From: DASTYK01 sp964430275
GTDB taxonomy: Bacteria > Gemmatimonadota > Gemmatimonadetes > Longimicrobiales > RSA9
DNA length: 58,254 nt
Direction: 5' to 3'
Assembly (NCBI GenBank): GCA_964430275.1
Contig: CAYSGF010000215.1
Span: forward strand, 1 to 58,254
The first letter of the stretch is position 1. Each line of letters begins with the position of its first letter. A program made the position numbers and the translations under genes. Below, one piece after another: positions 9,315 through 18,129 of the stretch. The notes under the pieces are model-generated. The model did not search any database. It worked only from the letters and a program-made list of their open reading frames with translations, and was not told the origin of the DNA.

Positions 9315-11741
9315 ATGCTCGAGACCATCCGTTCGGACCTGCGCCTGGCCCTGCGCAACCTCCGCCGCCGCCCGTCCTTCGCGGCCATCGCCATCCTGAC
9401 GTTTGCGCTCGGAATCGGAGCGACGACGGCGATCTTCAGCGTCGTGAACGGCGTGCTGCTCGCGCGGCTGCCGTATGCAGACAGGTTAGTGGAGGTGCGG
9501 CATCGCAATGAGGAGTCGCCGCAGATGGACGGGCGCTTTTCGCCGCAGGACTTCGCCGATCTCGAAGCTGCCGGTGTGTTTCCGCAGGTCGCGTCGTGGT
9601 GGTACGCCGCCGGTCTGAGCGGCGCGAATGCGACGCTGGGCGAGAGTGCCCGCCGGCTCGCCGTTGCGTACGCGGACGATGAGTTCTTTGCCACCCTGGG
9701 CGCGCCGCCGCTTCAGGGGCGCGTGTTCGGGGCAGGGGAGGCTGCCGCGCGTGAGCGGGTGATCGTCCTGAGCGAGCGGGTCTGGCGAGGTGCGCTCAAT
9801 GCGGACCCGTCGGTGATCGGGAGCACACTGCGAATCGACGGCGAGCCATTTCTGGTGGCGGGTGTGATGCCGGCCTCCTTCCAGTACCCTGCCGCCAGCG
9901 TCGACGCATGGCTCCCACTCACCCTTCTCGGTGATGACGACGTTCCGCACATCCGCAGCCTGCGCTGGCTGGGTGCGGTGGCGCGACTGGCGCCGGGCAG
10001 CGACGCAGCGACGGCGCAGCGCAGCGTCACTGCGGTCGTCGAGCGGCTGGCGCGTGATCACCCGGATTCGAACGAGGGCTGGACGCGCGCGGAGGTCGTG
10101 CCTCTCCACCGTGCGATTACGGGCGATGCGCGGCCCGCGCTGCTGGTGCTCCTCGCTGCCGTGACGCTCGTGCTGCTGACCGCGTGCGCGAACGTGGCGA
10201 ACCTGCTACTCGTGCGCGCGACGGAGCGCACGCGCGAGATGGCGGTACGCACCGCGCTCGGCGCGGGGCGTGCGCGCGTCGTGCGGCAGATGCTCACGGA
10301 GCATGTCGTCGTGGCACTGGCTGGCGGGATCGTCGGTGTCGCGCTCGCATACTTCGCGCTCGATGCACTGGTCGCGCTCGCGGGCGAGCGGCTGCCGCGG
10401 GCCGACACCGTGAGTGTGGACGGAACCGTGCTCGCCGTCGCCATCGCCCTCTCGCTGTTCACCGGCCTGCTCTCCGGTGCACTGCCGGCCTGGCGCGGTG
10501 CGGACGTCAACGTACAGTCAGTCCTGCGCGAGAGCGGACGGACCGGTACCGACGGGCCGTGTGGTGCCCGGCTGCGCGGGGCGCTGGTCGTCGCCGAGAC
10601 CGCGCTGGCGGTGGTGCTGGTGATCGGCGCGACCCTGATGGTGCGCAGCTTTGCCCGGCTGAGCGCGGTGGATCCCGGATTCGACGCGGAGCACGTCGTG
10701 AGCTTCGGTCTGTCTCTGCCCAGCGAGCTGTTCGGCGATGATCCCGTGGCGGCTGCTGAACGGCGCGCAGCGTACCGGGCGCGCATGTTCGGCACCCTGC
10801 GCGATCTGCCCGGTGTGACCACCGTCGGCGCGAGCAAGACCATGCCGCTCGAGGGCGGCGGCGAGCCATTCGAGTTCTCGTCCGCACCCGGCGGCGAGAG
10901 CGACGTGCGCCCCGAAGGCGGCGCGATGATCGTATCGGCGGAGTACTTCCGGGCCCTTGGCGTCCCGCTGCTCGCGGGCCGTGAGTTCACGGAGCGCGAC
11001 GCGCCACCGAACGCGCCCGCGCTCGTCGTAAATGCCGCGTTCGCCGAGCGCTACTGGCCGGGCGAGGCGGCCGTCGGTCGCTATCTCTACACGGGGGATG
11101 CGCCGATCGAGATCGTCGGCGTTGCGGCGGACATCCGGCACGACGGCGTGGCAGTTGCCGCCATGCCGACGGTCTACCTGCCGTCGACGTTCGCGCCCCG
11201 ATCGTCGCAGAAGGTGTTCGTGCGCACGAACGGCGATCCGGCAGCGATGATGGCAACGATCGCGGCGGCAATGCAGGGCTTCGACCCTGACCTGCCCATT
11301 GTCGATCTCGCCACCCTGCCGCAGGAAGTGTCTGCGACTGTCGCGGAGCCGCGCATGCTCACAACCCTGCTCGGCCTGTTCGGCGGGTTCGCACTCCTGC
11401 TCGCGGCACTCGGCATGTACGGCGTGATCGCGTACGGCGTCGCCCAGCGCACGAAGGAGATCGGGATCCGCATGGCGCTCGGTGCACGGCCGCGCCGTGT
11501 CCTGGGCATGGTCGTCGGACAGGCCGTCGGGCTCGCACTCCTCGGCATCGCCATCGGGGTGCTCGCCGCGATCGCACTCACTCGCCTGCTGCGCTCGCTC
11601 CTCTTCGAGGTCAGTGCAACGGATCCGGTGACGTTCGTCGCCGTGCCAACGGTGCTCCTGGCAGTTGCCGCATGCGCCGCCCTCGTACCGGCCTGGCGTG
11701 CTGCACGCGTCGCGCCGGAGTGCGCGTTCCGCAACGGCTAG
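9315..11741 (+). CDS. MacB/FtsX-type ABC permease of the ADOP (duplicated orphan permease) class
   Basis: 808 residues. The N-terminus LRLALRNLRRRPSFAAIAILTFALGIGATTAIFSVVNGVLL is the usual start of ADOP-type permeases. Two MacB periplasmic core plus FtsX modules follow: core 1 about residues 50-240 with TM segments near 275-420, then core 2 about 440-660 with TM segments near 680-800. The second half has the FtsX signatures RTKEIGIRMALGA and PAWRAARV. Here the protein is not orphan: TolC, adaptor and ATPase genes precede it, so a complete tripartite efflux pump is likely. Substrate unknown. Confidence 0.92.
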   Translation: MLETIRSDLRLALRNLRRRPSFAAIAILTFALGIGATTAIFSVVNGVLLARLPYADRLVEVRHRNEESPQMDGRFSPQDFADLEAAGVFPQVASWWYAAGLSGANATLGESARRLAVAYADDEFFATLGAPPLQGRVFGAGEAAARERVIVLSERVWRGALNADPSVIGSTLRIDGEPFLVAGVMPASFQYPAASVDAWLPLTLLGDDDVPHIRSLRWLGAVARLAPGSDAATAQRSVTAVVERLARDHPDSNEGWTRAEVVPLHRAITGDARPALLVLLAAVTLVLLTACANVANLLLVRATERTREMAVRTALGAGRARVVRQMLTEHVVVALAGGIVGVALAYFALDALVALAGERLPRADTVSVDGTVLAVAIALSLFTGLLSGALPAWRGADVNVQSVLRESGRTGTDGPCGARLRGALVVAETALAVVLVIGATLMVRSFARLSAVDPGFDAEHVVSFGLSLPSELFGDDPVAAAERRAAYRARMFGTLRDLPGVTTVGASKTMPLEGGGEPFEFSSAPGGESDVRPEGGAMIVSAEYFRALGVPLLAGREFTERDAPPNAPALVVNAAFAERYWPGEAAVGRYLYTGDAPIEIVGVAADIRHDGVAVAAMPTVYLPSTFAPRSSQKVFVRTNGDPAAMMATIAAAMQGFDPDLPIVDLATLPQEVSATVAEPRMLTTLLGLFGGFALLLAALGMYGVIAYGVAQRTKEIGIRMALGARPRRVLGMVVGQAVGLALLGIAIGVLAAIALTRLLRSLLFEVSATDPVTFVAVPTVLLAVAACAALVPAWRAARVAPECAFRNG

Positions 11742-11784
11742 CGGACCGGCCCTGTCTTGCGATTCCCGGCGTGCCTAGATTCGC

Positions 11785-11810
11785 GGCGCCGTCCTCTTCC
11801 GGACGGCGCC
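11785..11810 (+). terminator. Intrinsic-type hairpin after the exporter operon
   Basis: GGCGCCGTCC (11785-11794) and GGACGGCGCC (11801-11810) form a perfect 10-bp stem with a 6-base loop, followed by a short pyrimidine stretch (CTCTGTTTC). It lies 43 bp after the permease stop. Good candidate terminator for the exporter genes; it also falls in the leader of the next gene. Confidence 0.65.
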
Positions 11811-11865
11811 GCTCTGTTTCCTCGCGTACCCGGAGGCGCTGCTGCCGGACTGGCTCGCCCGCTTC

Positions 11866-12561
11866 GTGCCCGGACCGGGCACGCTCGCCACGATCGCGCC
11901 GCTCGCCGCGGGCGTTGGCGTGCTCGCTGCCGCCGCAGCGGCGCGCCTGCACACACACGGCATGCGCACGCCGTACACGCGCAAGGTGTTTCACTTCCTG
12001 ATCTTCACGACGGCATCGGTCATCCAGCTCGCCGTCGGCCTGGAGGGTGTGGTGGTGTTCGGCGTGGTGATCGCACTCCTCGTGCTCCATGCGGCGTGGC
12101 GAGGTGCAGGACACCCGTTCTACGAGGCGCTCGCCCGCCCCAACGACGCGCCGCGCCGCACGCTCTTCGTGCTCGTGCCACTCCTCACGACCGCGCTCGG
12201 CGGCGTGCTCAGCAACCTGTTCGTCCCGGCATTCGCATTCGTGGGCTACCTCGTTGCAGGATGGGGCGACGCCGTGGGTGAGCCGGTGGGCGCGCGCTGG
12301 GGACGCCACCGCTATCCGGTTCCGTCGCTCGCCGGCGTACCCGCTACTCGTAGTTGGGAAGGAAGTGCGGCCGTATTCGTGGTCGGGTCGGTTGCGGCAG
12401 TGCTCGGATGTGTGCTCGCGGGGATCGCGCCGGGCGCGGCGATCCGGATTGGCGTCGTCGCCGGCCTGGCGGGCGCGCTCGTCGAGGCTGTCAGCAACCA
12501 CGGGCTCGACAACCTCACCGTGCAGCTCGCCGCCAGCGCTGCGGCTGCCTTCGTCGCATGA
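11866..12561 (+). CDS. Phytol/dolichol kinase-like (SEC59/DGK1/VTE5-type) membrane protein
   Basis: 231 residues with about six TM segments. Family blocks seen: YTRKVFHF near residue 38, a polar loop GWGDAVGEPVGARWG followed by PSLAGVPATRSWEGSAAVF, and a C-terminal ALVEAVSNHGLDNLTV. These match CTP-dependent prenol/diacylglycerol kinases of the SEC59/VTE5 group, which phosphorylate lipid alcohols in the membrane. The GTG at 11866 is the only ATG/GTG/TTG start before the conserved part, but it has no nearby RBS. A GGAGG at 11832-11836 sits 5 bp before an in-frame CTG (11842), so a rare CTG start is possible. Convergent with the next gene. Substrate is inference. Confidence 0.7.
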   Translation: MPGPGTLATIAPLAAGVGVLAAAAAARLHTHGMRTPYTRKVFHFLIFTTASVIQLAVGLEGVVVFGVVIALLVLHAAWRGAGHPFYEALARPNDAPRRTLFVLVPLLTTALGGVLSNLFVPAFAFVGYLVAGWGDAVGEPVGARWGRHRYPVPSLAGVPATRSWEGSAAVFVVGSVAAVLGCVLAGIAPGAAIRIGVVAGLAGALVEAVSNHGLDNLTVQLAASAAAAFVA

Positions 12562-12582
12562 GCGGCCGCCCTCAGGGCGCGC

Positions 12583-13737
12583 TCACTCCTCGAGTGGCAG
12601 CCAGAGCGCGAAGCTCGCGCCTTCGCCCGGACGGCTTTCCAGGGTCAGGTCGCCGCCGAGCAGGCGCGCGACGTTGCGGCTGATCGCGAGCCGGAAGCCA
12701 GGCGCGCCATGGCGTCGGCTGACTCGGTCGATCGCCTCGAACACGTCCTGTGCCTCCCGCACACCAGGTCCCGAATCCGATATCGTCACGCGCAGCCAGC
12801 GGCGCGCAGCGGCAGTACGCTCTGCCCGCTGCACGTCCGCCCGAATGCGGATGACGCCGTTTGCCGGCGTATAGCGGACCGCGTTCGAGAGGAGGTTGTC
12901 GAGAATCGGGCCTACCAGATCGGGATCCGTGCGCACGAGCGGCAAGTCCTGCGGTACGTCCGTGATCACTTCCACACCGTACGTTGCCGATGCCAGCCGG
13001 TAGTCGCTCGCCATGTCTCGCAGCAGTGCGCCCAGACTGGTCGGCTCCGGGTGGACCGGCAGGCGGCCGGCCTCGATCCGCGCGAGCTCGAGCAGGTCGC
13101 CGATCAGGCGCACCGCGGACGCCATCGTGCGCCGATTCGATGCGATGTAGTCGCGCTGCCGCTCCGAAAGCTCGCTCTCCGTGTCGAGCAGCTCGACGTA
13201 CTCCGCGGCCACACCGAGCGTCTCCTTGAGCTCGTACGTGATGCCGCTGATCAGCCGGTACTTCTCGTCGATCGATTGCTCGAGCTCCTGGCGACGCAGC
13301 TCGACCTCCTCGCCGAGCGCGCTCACGTGCAGCGCGAGCCGCACGACATCGAGCAGGAGGGTGAGCTGTCGCGTCGTGCGCGGGCTCCGGACCGCAGCGG
13401 TCGTGCCGAGCAGTGCGACCGTGCCCAGCAGCTGCCCGCTGCCGTCCCCCACCACTACGCGCGTCTCCTCCACGTGGGCGGGCGTTGCATGCGGCGGCCG
13501 TGCGCCGACAGCCGGCGCCGAAACGCCCGCCGCTGCCACGACCCGAGCCGTTCCACGCCCGGCACCTGCGCGCTCGATGTACACCGCCTCAGCACGCGTT
13601 ACGCGCAGAATCCGCTCCGCAACCCGCTGCAACGTGTCACTGGAGCCGCTCGTCATGGCATCCGTGGGCTCACGCAGGTGAAACAGGCCGCTCGCCGCGC
13701 TCATCGGCGCGCCGGCGCCACGAGCGGTAAACAGCAA
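12583..13737 (-). CDS. GAF-type sensor histidine-kinase-like protein lacking the phospho-acceptor His
   Basis: 384 residues, soluble. An N-terminal GAF-like region (about 30-140) and a short coiled coil lead into a HisKA-like helix pair. Where histidine kinases have the H-box (HELRTPL type), this protein reads ITYELKETLG, so Tyr168 replaces His. The ATP-binding HATPase domain looks intact: N-box DNLLSNAVRYTP, G1 ISDSGPGV, and a C-terminal GEGASFALWLP. An open question is whether it is an ATP-binding pseudokinase or regulatory partner. No response regulator is adjacent. Spaced 67 bp from the L,D-transpeptidase gene on the same strand. Start chosen as the first Met; Met12 or Met28 are alternatives. 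Confidence 0.82.
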   Translation of the reverse strand: MLFTARGAGAPMSAASGLFHLREPTDAMTSGSSDTLQRVAERILRVTRAEAVYIERAGAGRGTARVVAAAGVSAPAVGARPPHATPAHVEETRVVVGDGSGQLLGTVALLGTTAAVRSPRTTRQLTLLLDVVRLALHVSALGEEVELRRQELEQSIDEKYRLISGITYELKETLGVAAEYVELLDTESELSERQRDYIASNRRTMASAVRLIGDLLELARIEAGRLPVHPEPTSLGALLRDMASDYRLASATYGVEVITDVPQDLPLVRTDPDLVGPILDNLLSNAVRYTPANGVIRIRADVQRAERTAAARRWLRVTISDSGPGVREAQDVFEAIDRVSRRHGAPGFRLAISRNVARLLGGDLTLESRPGEGASFALWLPLEE

Positions 13738-13804
13738 CGCCGCCGCAGCCCCAGGGGCCGCGGCGGCGTCGTGTCGCCGAGGTCGACGGCGTGGTTCCAG
13801 AGGA

Positions 13805-14881
13805 TCAACGCTGCTGGCCCCCGAAGCCGAGCGAGTCCGCAGCCACCGGACCGACCAGCATCCTGCGCCCCATCGGCTCCCCCAGTACGTTCGGGCCCGA
13901 TGGCGTCGGCGCGGGCGCCGGCGCCGCCTGCGCCTGCTGTGCAGCCAGGCTCAGCGTCGTCGCCGTGCTCGCAATCGCATCACCCAGAATGCGCGGACCG
14001 TTCGGATCCTTCGGATCTACCTCGCCCGGCATCAGGTAGCGGCCCGTTGCGCTGATCCGGATCTCCGGCATCGTGCGCGTCCGCTCGAAATGCTCGTAAC
14101 CGCCCCGCAGCTGCTGCCAGAAGTCGAGAAGCTTCTCGTCCTCGCGGAACGCACGCGCCAGCTCCGTCATCGAACGATCGTCCATGCGCGAGGGAAAGAT
14201 GTGCACCGGGATCCGCGGCTGCCCCACACTGCGCGCCTCCACCGCGATCCAGTACAGCTCCTTCACCGACTCGTCCGTAACCGCCAGACAGCCCTCCGTC
14301 AGACAGCCGCCATGGATGAAAATGTCACCACCCAGGGCACCGTTCCGGCCTACTCGCCGGTCCGCCGCATTCGGATAGTTGATATGCAGCGACAGGTGGT
14401 ACTCACTCCGCGGATTCAGGAAATCCACGTAGTAGAAGCCCTCCGGCGTCTGCCCGTCACCCTGACGCCGCTTCGGACCCAGGTCCGAAAGCGCACAGAT
14501 CGCGTACTCCTTCACCAGCGTGAACGTCTCCTGCTGCGGCGAGCGTGCCCACAGCTCGATCAGACGCTCCCGCTTGAACACGCGCAGGTACACCTCCGCC
14601 GCCGGGTACGTCAGCCCCCGCTGCTTGAAGATGTCCATCACCGCAAACCGCTTCGACACCCACGCATCCACCACTCGCGTATGCCGGAGCTGGTCGCGCA
14701 TGTACTCCCGGTCCAGAATCGGCGGCGGCGTCGGCGCCGCAAACGCCTCGCGCACGCTCGGCACCGCGTTCAGCACAAACGACCGCTGCCCATGCGCCGC
14801 GCCACCCGCAAAAAGCACGAGCGCAAACGCAACGAGGCCGGCGCGCCGGAACTGATGGTCCGTTCGGTTCAGTGTCATCAT
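13805..14881 (-). CDS. YafK-like murein L,D-transpeptidase (YkuD domain)
   Basis: 358 residues, exported (signal near LVAFALVLFAGGAAHGQ). The catalytic YkuD motif is complete: DIFIHGG, then CLTEGCLAVTDE with the nucleophile Cys. Upstream blocks LRVFKRERLIELWARS and YYVDFLNPRSEYHLSLHINYPN are typical of the YafK/ErfK branch that cross-links or trims peptidoglycan, or releases lipoprotein from it. A C-terminal Ala/Pro-rich tail (AAQQAQAAPAPAPTP) is probably flexible. A candidate promoter lies 34-62 bp upstream of the start. Confidence 0.9.
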   Translation of the reverse strand: MMTLNRTDHQFRRAGLVAFALVLFAGGAAHGQRSFVLNAVPSVREAFAAPTPPPILDREYMRDQLRHTRVVDAWVSKRFAVMDIFKQRGLTYPAAEVYLRVFKRERLIELWARSPQQETFTLVKEYAICALSDLGPKRRQGDGQTPEGFYYVDFLNPRSEYHLSLHINYPNAADRRVGRNGALGGDIFIHGGCLTEGCLAVTDESVKELYWIAVEARSVGQPRIPVHIFPSRMDDRSMTELARAFREDEKLLDFWQQLRGGYEHFERTRTMPEIRISATGRYLMPGEVDPKDPNGPRILGDAIASTATTLSLAAQQAQAAPAPAPTPSGPNVLGEPMGRRMLVGPVAADSLGFGGQQR

Positions 14882-15602
14882 CGACCGTTCGTGGGTTGGT
14901 CCGGGGTCGCATCCAAGCTAGACACGCCCGGCTCCACGAGCAAGGACCTTCTTTGCATTTCGCATCCGGCGGCACTGCTATTTTGCAAAAACGTCGCTCC
15001 CGACACGGGTTTTCGTGGTTGGGCGGCCGCCGTACGACGCCTGCGTGTGCCACGGTCGGACCGATTCGCGAGGACCGCGAATGCGGACGGCAGCACCTTA
15101 ATATCCGGCATCGGCTAATCCGTTCCGGGGAAGGACCGGGCGCCTGCTGGATAGGGTTCACCCGAAGCGGGGCCGTGCGCAAGGACCACGTAAAGGACCA
15201 CGTAGTGGAGAGATGCGCGTACGTGGCCGCGTACGCGCGCGTGTGGAGGGCGCCGTGGGGTAGGAGGGGGGATGGGGGTCCCGGGGGAAGCAGCGGGATG
15301 TGCGGCAGAATCAGTGGGATTTCGGCGATCCTGTGAGTGTTGCGCCGGTCCAACGACATGGGCAACGGCAAGGCGCCCGGATCCGATCGATGCGGGCGTT
15401 GCGGGTTTGTTCCCGGGTTCCGGCGGCTCGGGTAAACACAAGTCCGGCAGTGAGCTACGGATTCAGCGGCGGTGTTGTATACGATTCGGAGGGAACTGGC
15501 ATTGGGCTCGCAACTGAGGAGTGGCGAAGAGCGAGTGAGCCGCGACAGGCACCGCTCGGGACCTGTGCCGATGGAGGCACGGGGGCTTTGACCCGGATTC
15601 GC
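14882..15602. other. Long intergenic region before the c-di-GMP gene
   Basis: About 720 bp between divergent genes. Contains the L,D-transpeptidase promoter candidate, the TTTTGCAAAA palindrome (14981-14990), and a perfect tandem duplication of the 12-mer AAGGACCACGTA (15181-15192 and 15193-15204), followed by alternating TACG/GCGC sequence. The GGDEF-EAL frame is open from about 15300, but residues before 15603 do not look like protein. I looked for a c-di-GMP (GEMM) riboswitch core here and did not recognise one. Confidence 0.45.
14915..14943 (-). promoter_or_regulatory. Candidate promoter of the L,D-transpeptidase gene
   Basis: On the minus strand TTGCTC (14938-14943), a 17-bp spacer, and TAGCTT (14915-14920) match the -35/-10 layout at 3/6 each, about 30 bp before the ATG. 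An AT-rich palindrome TTTTGCAAAA (14981-14990) lies about 40 bp further upstream and may be an operator. Confidence 0.4.
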
Positions 15603-17357
15603 ATGCGAGCGGTGGAAATCCACGACACCTTTGCGACATTGACGCTGATGAAGCATCCGTCGCGTGCGCCGGTGGCGCGCGCCGTCACGGCGGAGGACTA
15701 CCGTCGAATGTTCGCCCACGCGCGGGACGGTTTCCTCGTGACGGGGGCGGATGGGCTGATCGTCCAGGCAAATGAGGCGGCGACGGTGCTGCTCGGCTAC
15801 CTGGAGGAGGAGCTCTATGACCTGCGCCTGCCAGATCTGCTGCTGGACGATGCGGACCGGGCGCGGGTCGCGCATGCGTTGATGCCGGGGTCGGACCTGC
15901 CGGAGCAGGAGCTGCGGCTGCAGCGGAAGGACGGTCCGGCGGTGGTGTGTCTGGCGTCGGCGTACCCGCGCAGCGACGGGCGCGGCGGGTTCCTGATCTC
16001 GCTCCATGATGTGACCGAGCACCGTCGCACGCAGCAGCAGCTCATCCACAGTGCCTTCCACGATGTCCTGACGGGGCTGCCGAACCGGCTGCTGTTCATG
16101 GACCGGCTCGAGCGGGTGCTGAAGCATGTGCGTCGGCGGACGGGGTACCGTTTCGCGGTGCTGTTCCTGGACCTCGATCGTTTCAAGCTGGTGAACGATA
16201 CGTTCGGGCACGCGGCGGGCGACGAGCTGCTGCAGTCCATGGCGCGGCGGCTGGAAGAGTGTTTGCGGGAGGATGACTCGGTGGCGCGGCTGGGCGGCGA
16301 CGAGTTTGCGATCATCGTGGATGCGATCAATGATGCGAGCGATGCAACGCGGGTGGCGGAGCGGATCCTGGAGTCGTTGCGCGAGCCGTTCCCGATCCAG
16401 GGTCGCGAGGCGCACGTTACGGCGAGCATCGGGATCGCGCTGAGCACGAGTGGTTACGATACGCCGGACGACGTGCTGCGGGACGCGGATGCGGCGATGT
16501 ACCGGGCAAAGAGCTCGGGGTGTGCGCACTTCGAGATCTTCGACCTGGAGATGCACCGCCGGGCGCAGTCGCAGCTTCAGCTCGAGTCCGACCTGCGCGA
16601 TGCCATCACGCGGAGCGAGTTCGCGGTCCATTATCAGCCGGTGATCGCGCTCGACGCGGGCAGTGTCTCGGGCATGGAGGCGCTGGTCCGCTGGCGCCAT
16701 CCCCAGCGCGGTACACTGCTCCCGGCCGACTTCATCGCGGTCGCGGAGCAGACGGGTGCGATCATCGAGATCGGCTGGTACGTGCTGCGCGAGGCGTGCA
16801 GGCAGCTCCAGGCGTGGCGGGAGCGCTATACGCGCTCGGCGGTACGCCTGACGATGAGCGTGAATCTGTCGGCACGACAGTTCGTGCAGCCGGATCTGCT
16901 GCGTCGGATCGATGACATTCTGGCGGAGACGCGGCTGGACCCCGCCTGCCTGCGCCTGGAGCTGACGGAGAGCGCGGTGAACTTCGCACCGGAGGTCGCG
17001 CGCGAGGTGCTCGGCGCCCTGCGCGAGCGCGGCATCCAGATCTGCCTCGACGATTTCGGCACGGGGTTTTCGTCGCTCCAGCAGCTCAAGCAGCTGCCGC
17101 TCTCGAATGTGAAGGTCGACCGCAGCTTCGTACGCGACCTCGGCACGAACGTCGAGAGCCAGGGCATGGTGCAGACGATCGTGGCGCTCGGCAACTCGCT
17201 GTGTGTCGATGCGATCGCCGAAGGCGTCGAGACACCGGAAGAGCTCGAGGAACTGCGCGCACTCGGAATGAAGTTCGCGCAGGGGTATCTCTTCGCGACG
17301 CCGCTCGCACCGGAGCTCGCCGAGCAGCTCCTGTCCGAGGATGGCATGGACGCGTGA
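15603..17357 (+). CDS. PAS-GGDEF-EAL c-di-GMP turnover protein
   Basis: 584 residues from ATG 15603; the frame is open to 15300 and Met at 15648 is an alternative start. No TM segments. Domains in order: PAS (from about residue 30, FAHARDGFLVTGADGLIVQANEAA), GGDEF (from about 155) with an intact RLGGDEFAI active site and an inhibitory RxxD five residues before it (REDD), then EAL (from about 325) with GMEALVRWRHP, DDFGTGFSSL and EGVET intact. It could therefore both make and degrade c-di-GMP, with the PAS domain as sensor. Stands alone with a long leader. Confidence 0.9.
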   Translation: MRAVEIHDTFATLTLMKHPSRAPVARAVTAEDYRRMFAHARDGFLVTGADGLIVQANEAATVLLGYLEEELYDLRLPDLLLDDADRARVAHALMPGSDLPEQELRLQRKDGPAVVCLASAYPRSDGRGGFLISLHDVTEHRRTQQQLIHSAFHDVLTGLPNRLLFMDRLERVLKHVRRRTGYRFAVLFLDLDRFKLVNDTFGHAAGDELLQSMARRLEECLREDDSVARLGGDEFAIIVDAINDASDATRVAERILESLREPFPIQGREAHVTASIGIALSTSGYDTPDDVLRDADAAMYRAKSSGCAHFEIFDLEMHRRAQSQLQLESDLRDAITRSEFAVHYQPVIALDAGSVSGMEALVRWRHPQRGTLLPADFIAVAEQTGAIIEIGWYVLREACRQLQAWRERYTRSAVRLTMSVNLSARQFVQPDLLRRIDDILAETRLDPACLRLELTESAVNFAPEVAREVLGALRERGIQICLDDFGTGFSSLQQLKQLPLSNVKVDRSFVRDLGTNVESQGMVQTIVALGNSLCVDAIAEGVETPEELEELRALGMKFAQGYLFATPLAPELAEQLLSEDGMDA

Positions 17358-17561
17358 GCCCCCGCACGTGCGTTTTCATGCGCGTCGCCGCAGTACCCCC
17401 GCTTCGACATCTCTCCATCCTGATCGGCACCACTCCGCATCCCTGATCCGCTCCACTCGGCATCCGTCTGCATTGCGCTGCACGGGAACTGCGGCGAGGT
17501 TCCTGCATGGGGGACGCTCTCCGTGTGGAGAGCGCCGGACGATTTCAGCGATGGAGGCCAC

Positions 17562-17987
17562 ATGGCGCAGGCGCAGACCGGAACCACGGTGCGCGTTCAC
17601 TATACCGGCAAGCTCGATGACGGCACCGTATTCGACAGCTCGCGTGATCGCGAGCCCCTCGAGTTCACGGTCGGCTCCGGACAGGTGATACCGGGGTTCG
17701 ACAATGCCGTGGAAGGCATGGCCGCCGGAGCGGCCAAGACGGTGACGATTCCAGCGGAGCAGGCGTACGGTGCGCGTCGCGACGAGCTGATGCTGCGCGT
17801 CGACCGCAGCCAGTTCCCGGAGGACGCCAATCCAGAGGTCGGGCAGCAGTTTCAGATGAGCCAGGGCGGACAGAATTTCGTGGTCAATGTGGCGGACGTC
17901 GATGGCGATCAGGTCACGCTGGACGCGAACCACCCGCTCGCCGGGAGGGATCTGACGTTCGAGCTGGAAGTCGTGGAAGTAAAGTGA
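17562..17987 (+). CDS. slyD: FKBP-type peptidyl-prolyl isomerase, SlyD-like
   Basis: 141 residues, cytoplasmic. The FKBP core (VRVHYTGKLDDGTVFDSS; GSGQVIPGFDNAVEGM) is interrupted by the insert-in-flap chaperone domain (about 70-120, AYGARRDELMLRVDRSQFP to DANHPLAGRDLTFELEV), which defines SlyD. The metal-binding His/Cys-rich tail of E. coli SlyD is absent. Start ATG 17562 with GGAGG 5 bp upstream is preferred over the in-frame GTG at 17523. The stop TGA is the first unit of the TGAATGAA repeat that follows. Confidence 0.92.
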   Translation: MAQAQTGTTVRVHYTGKLDDGTVFDSSRDREPLEFTVGSGQVIPGFDNAVEGMAAGAAKTVTIPAEQAYGARRDELMLRVDRSQFPEDANPEVGQQFQMSQGGQNFVVNVADVDGDQVTLDANHPLAGRDLTFELEVVEVK

Positions 17988-18123
17988 ATGAATGAATTTA
18001 TGAATGAATGAATTCAGCCGGGCGCGGAGGTCGGTTTCCCGCGTTCGCAGCAGGCGGCGAACTCACCCGCGCCGAACTGCTGCACAGCTCCGGTGGCGAT
18101 TCATTCATTCATAAATTCATTCA
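17985..18123. repeat. TGAATGAA-arm inverted repeat between convergent genes
   Basis: Left arm 17985-18015 consists of TGAA/TGAATGAA units. Its 25 bases at 17989-18013 are the exact reverse complement of 18099-18123. The 85-bp GC-rich core has no gene. The SlyD stop codon is the first TGA of the array. AT content is far above the surroundings. Possible bidirectional terminator or a mobile boundary element; the same architecture recurs at 55635-55740. Confidence 0.8.
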
Positions 18124-18129
18124 ATTCAT

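Noticed and set aside
15300..15602. An N-terminal extension of the c-di-GMP protein from 15300, or a GEMM riboswitch in this stretch
   Set aside because: The residues are low-complexity and lack a recognisable domain, and no GEMM core could be traced.
14457..16700. A 747-codon minus-strand frame across the intergenic region and the c-di-GMP gene
   Set aside because: Antisense shadow of the GGDEF-EAL frame; Arg/His/Pro/Ser-rich with no recognisable domain.
17985..18123. An insertion sequence bounded by the inverted repeats
   Set aside because: The core is 85 bp with no transposase frame and no clear target duplication at the outer ends; at most a miniature element.
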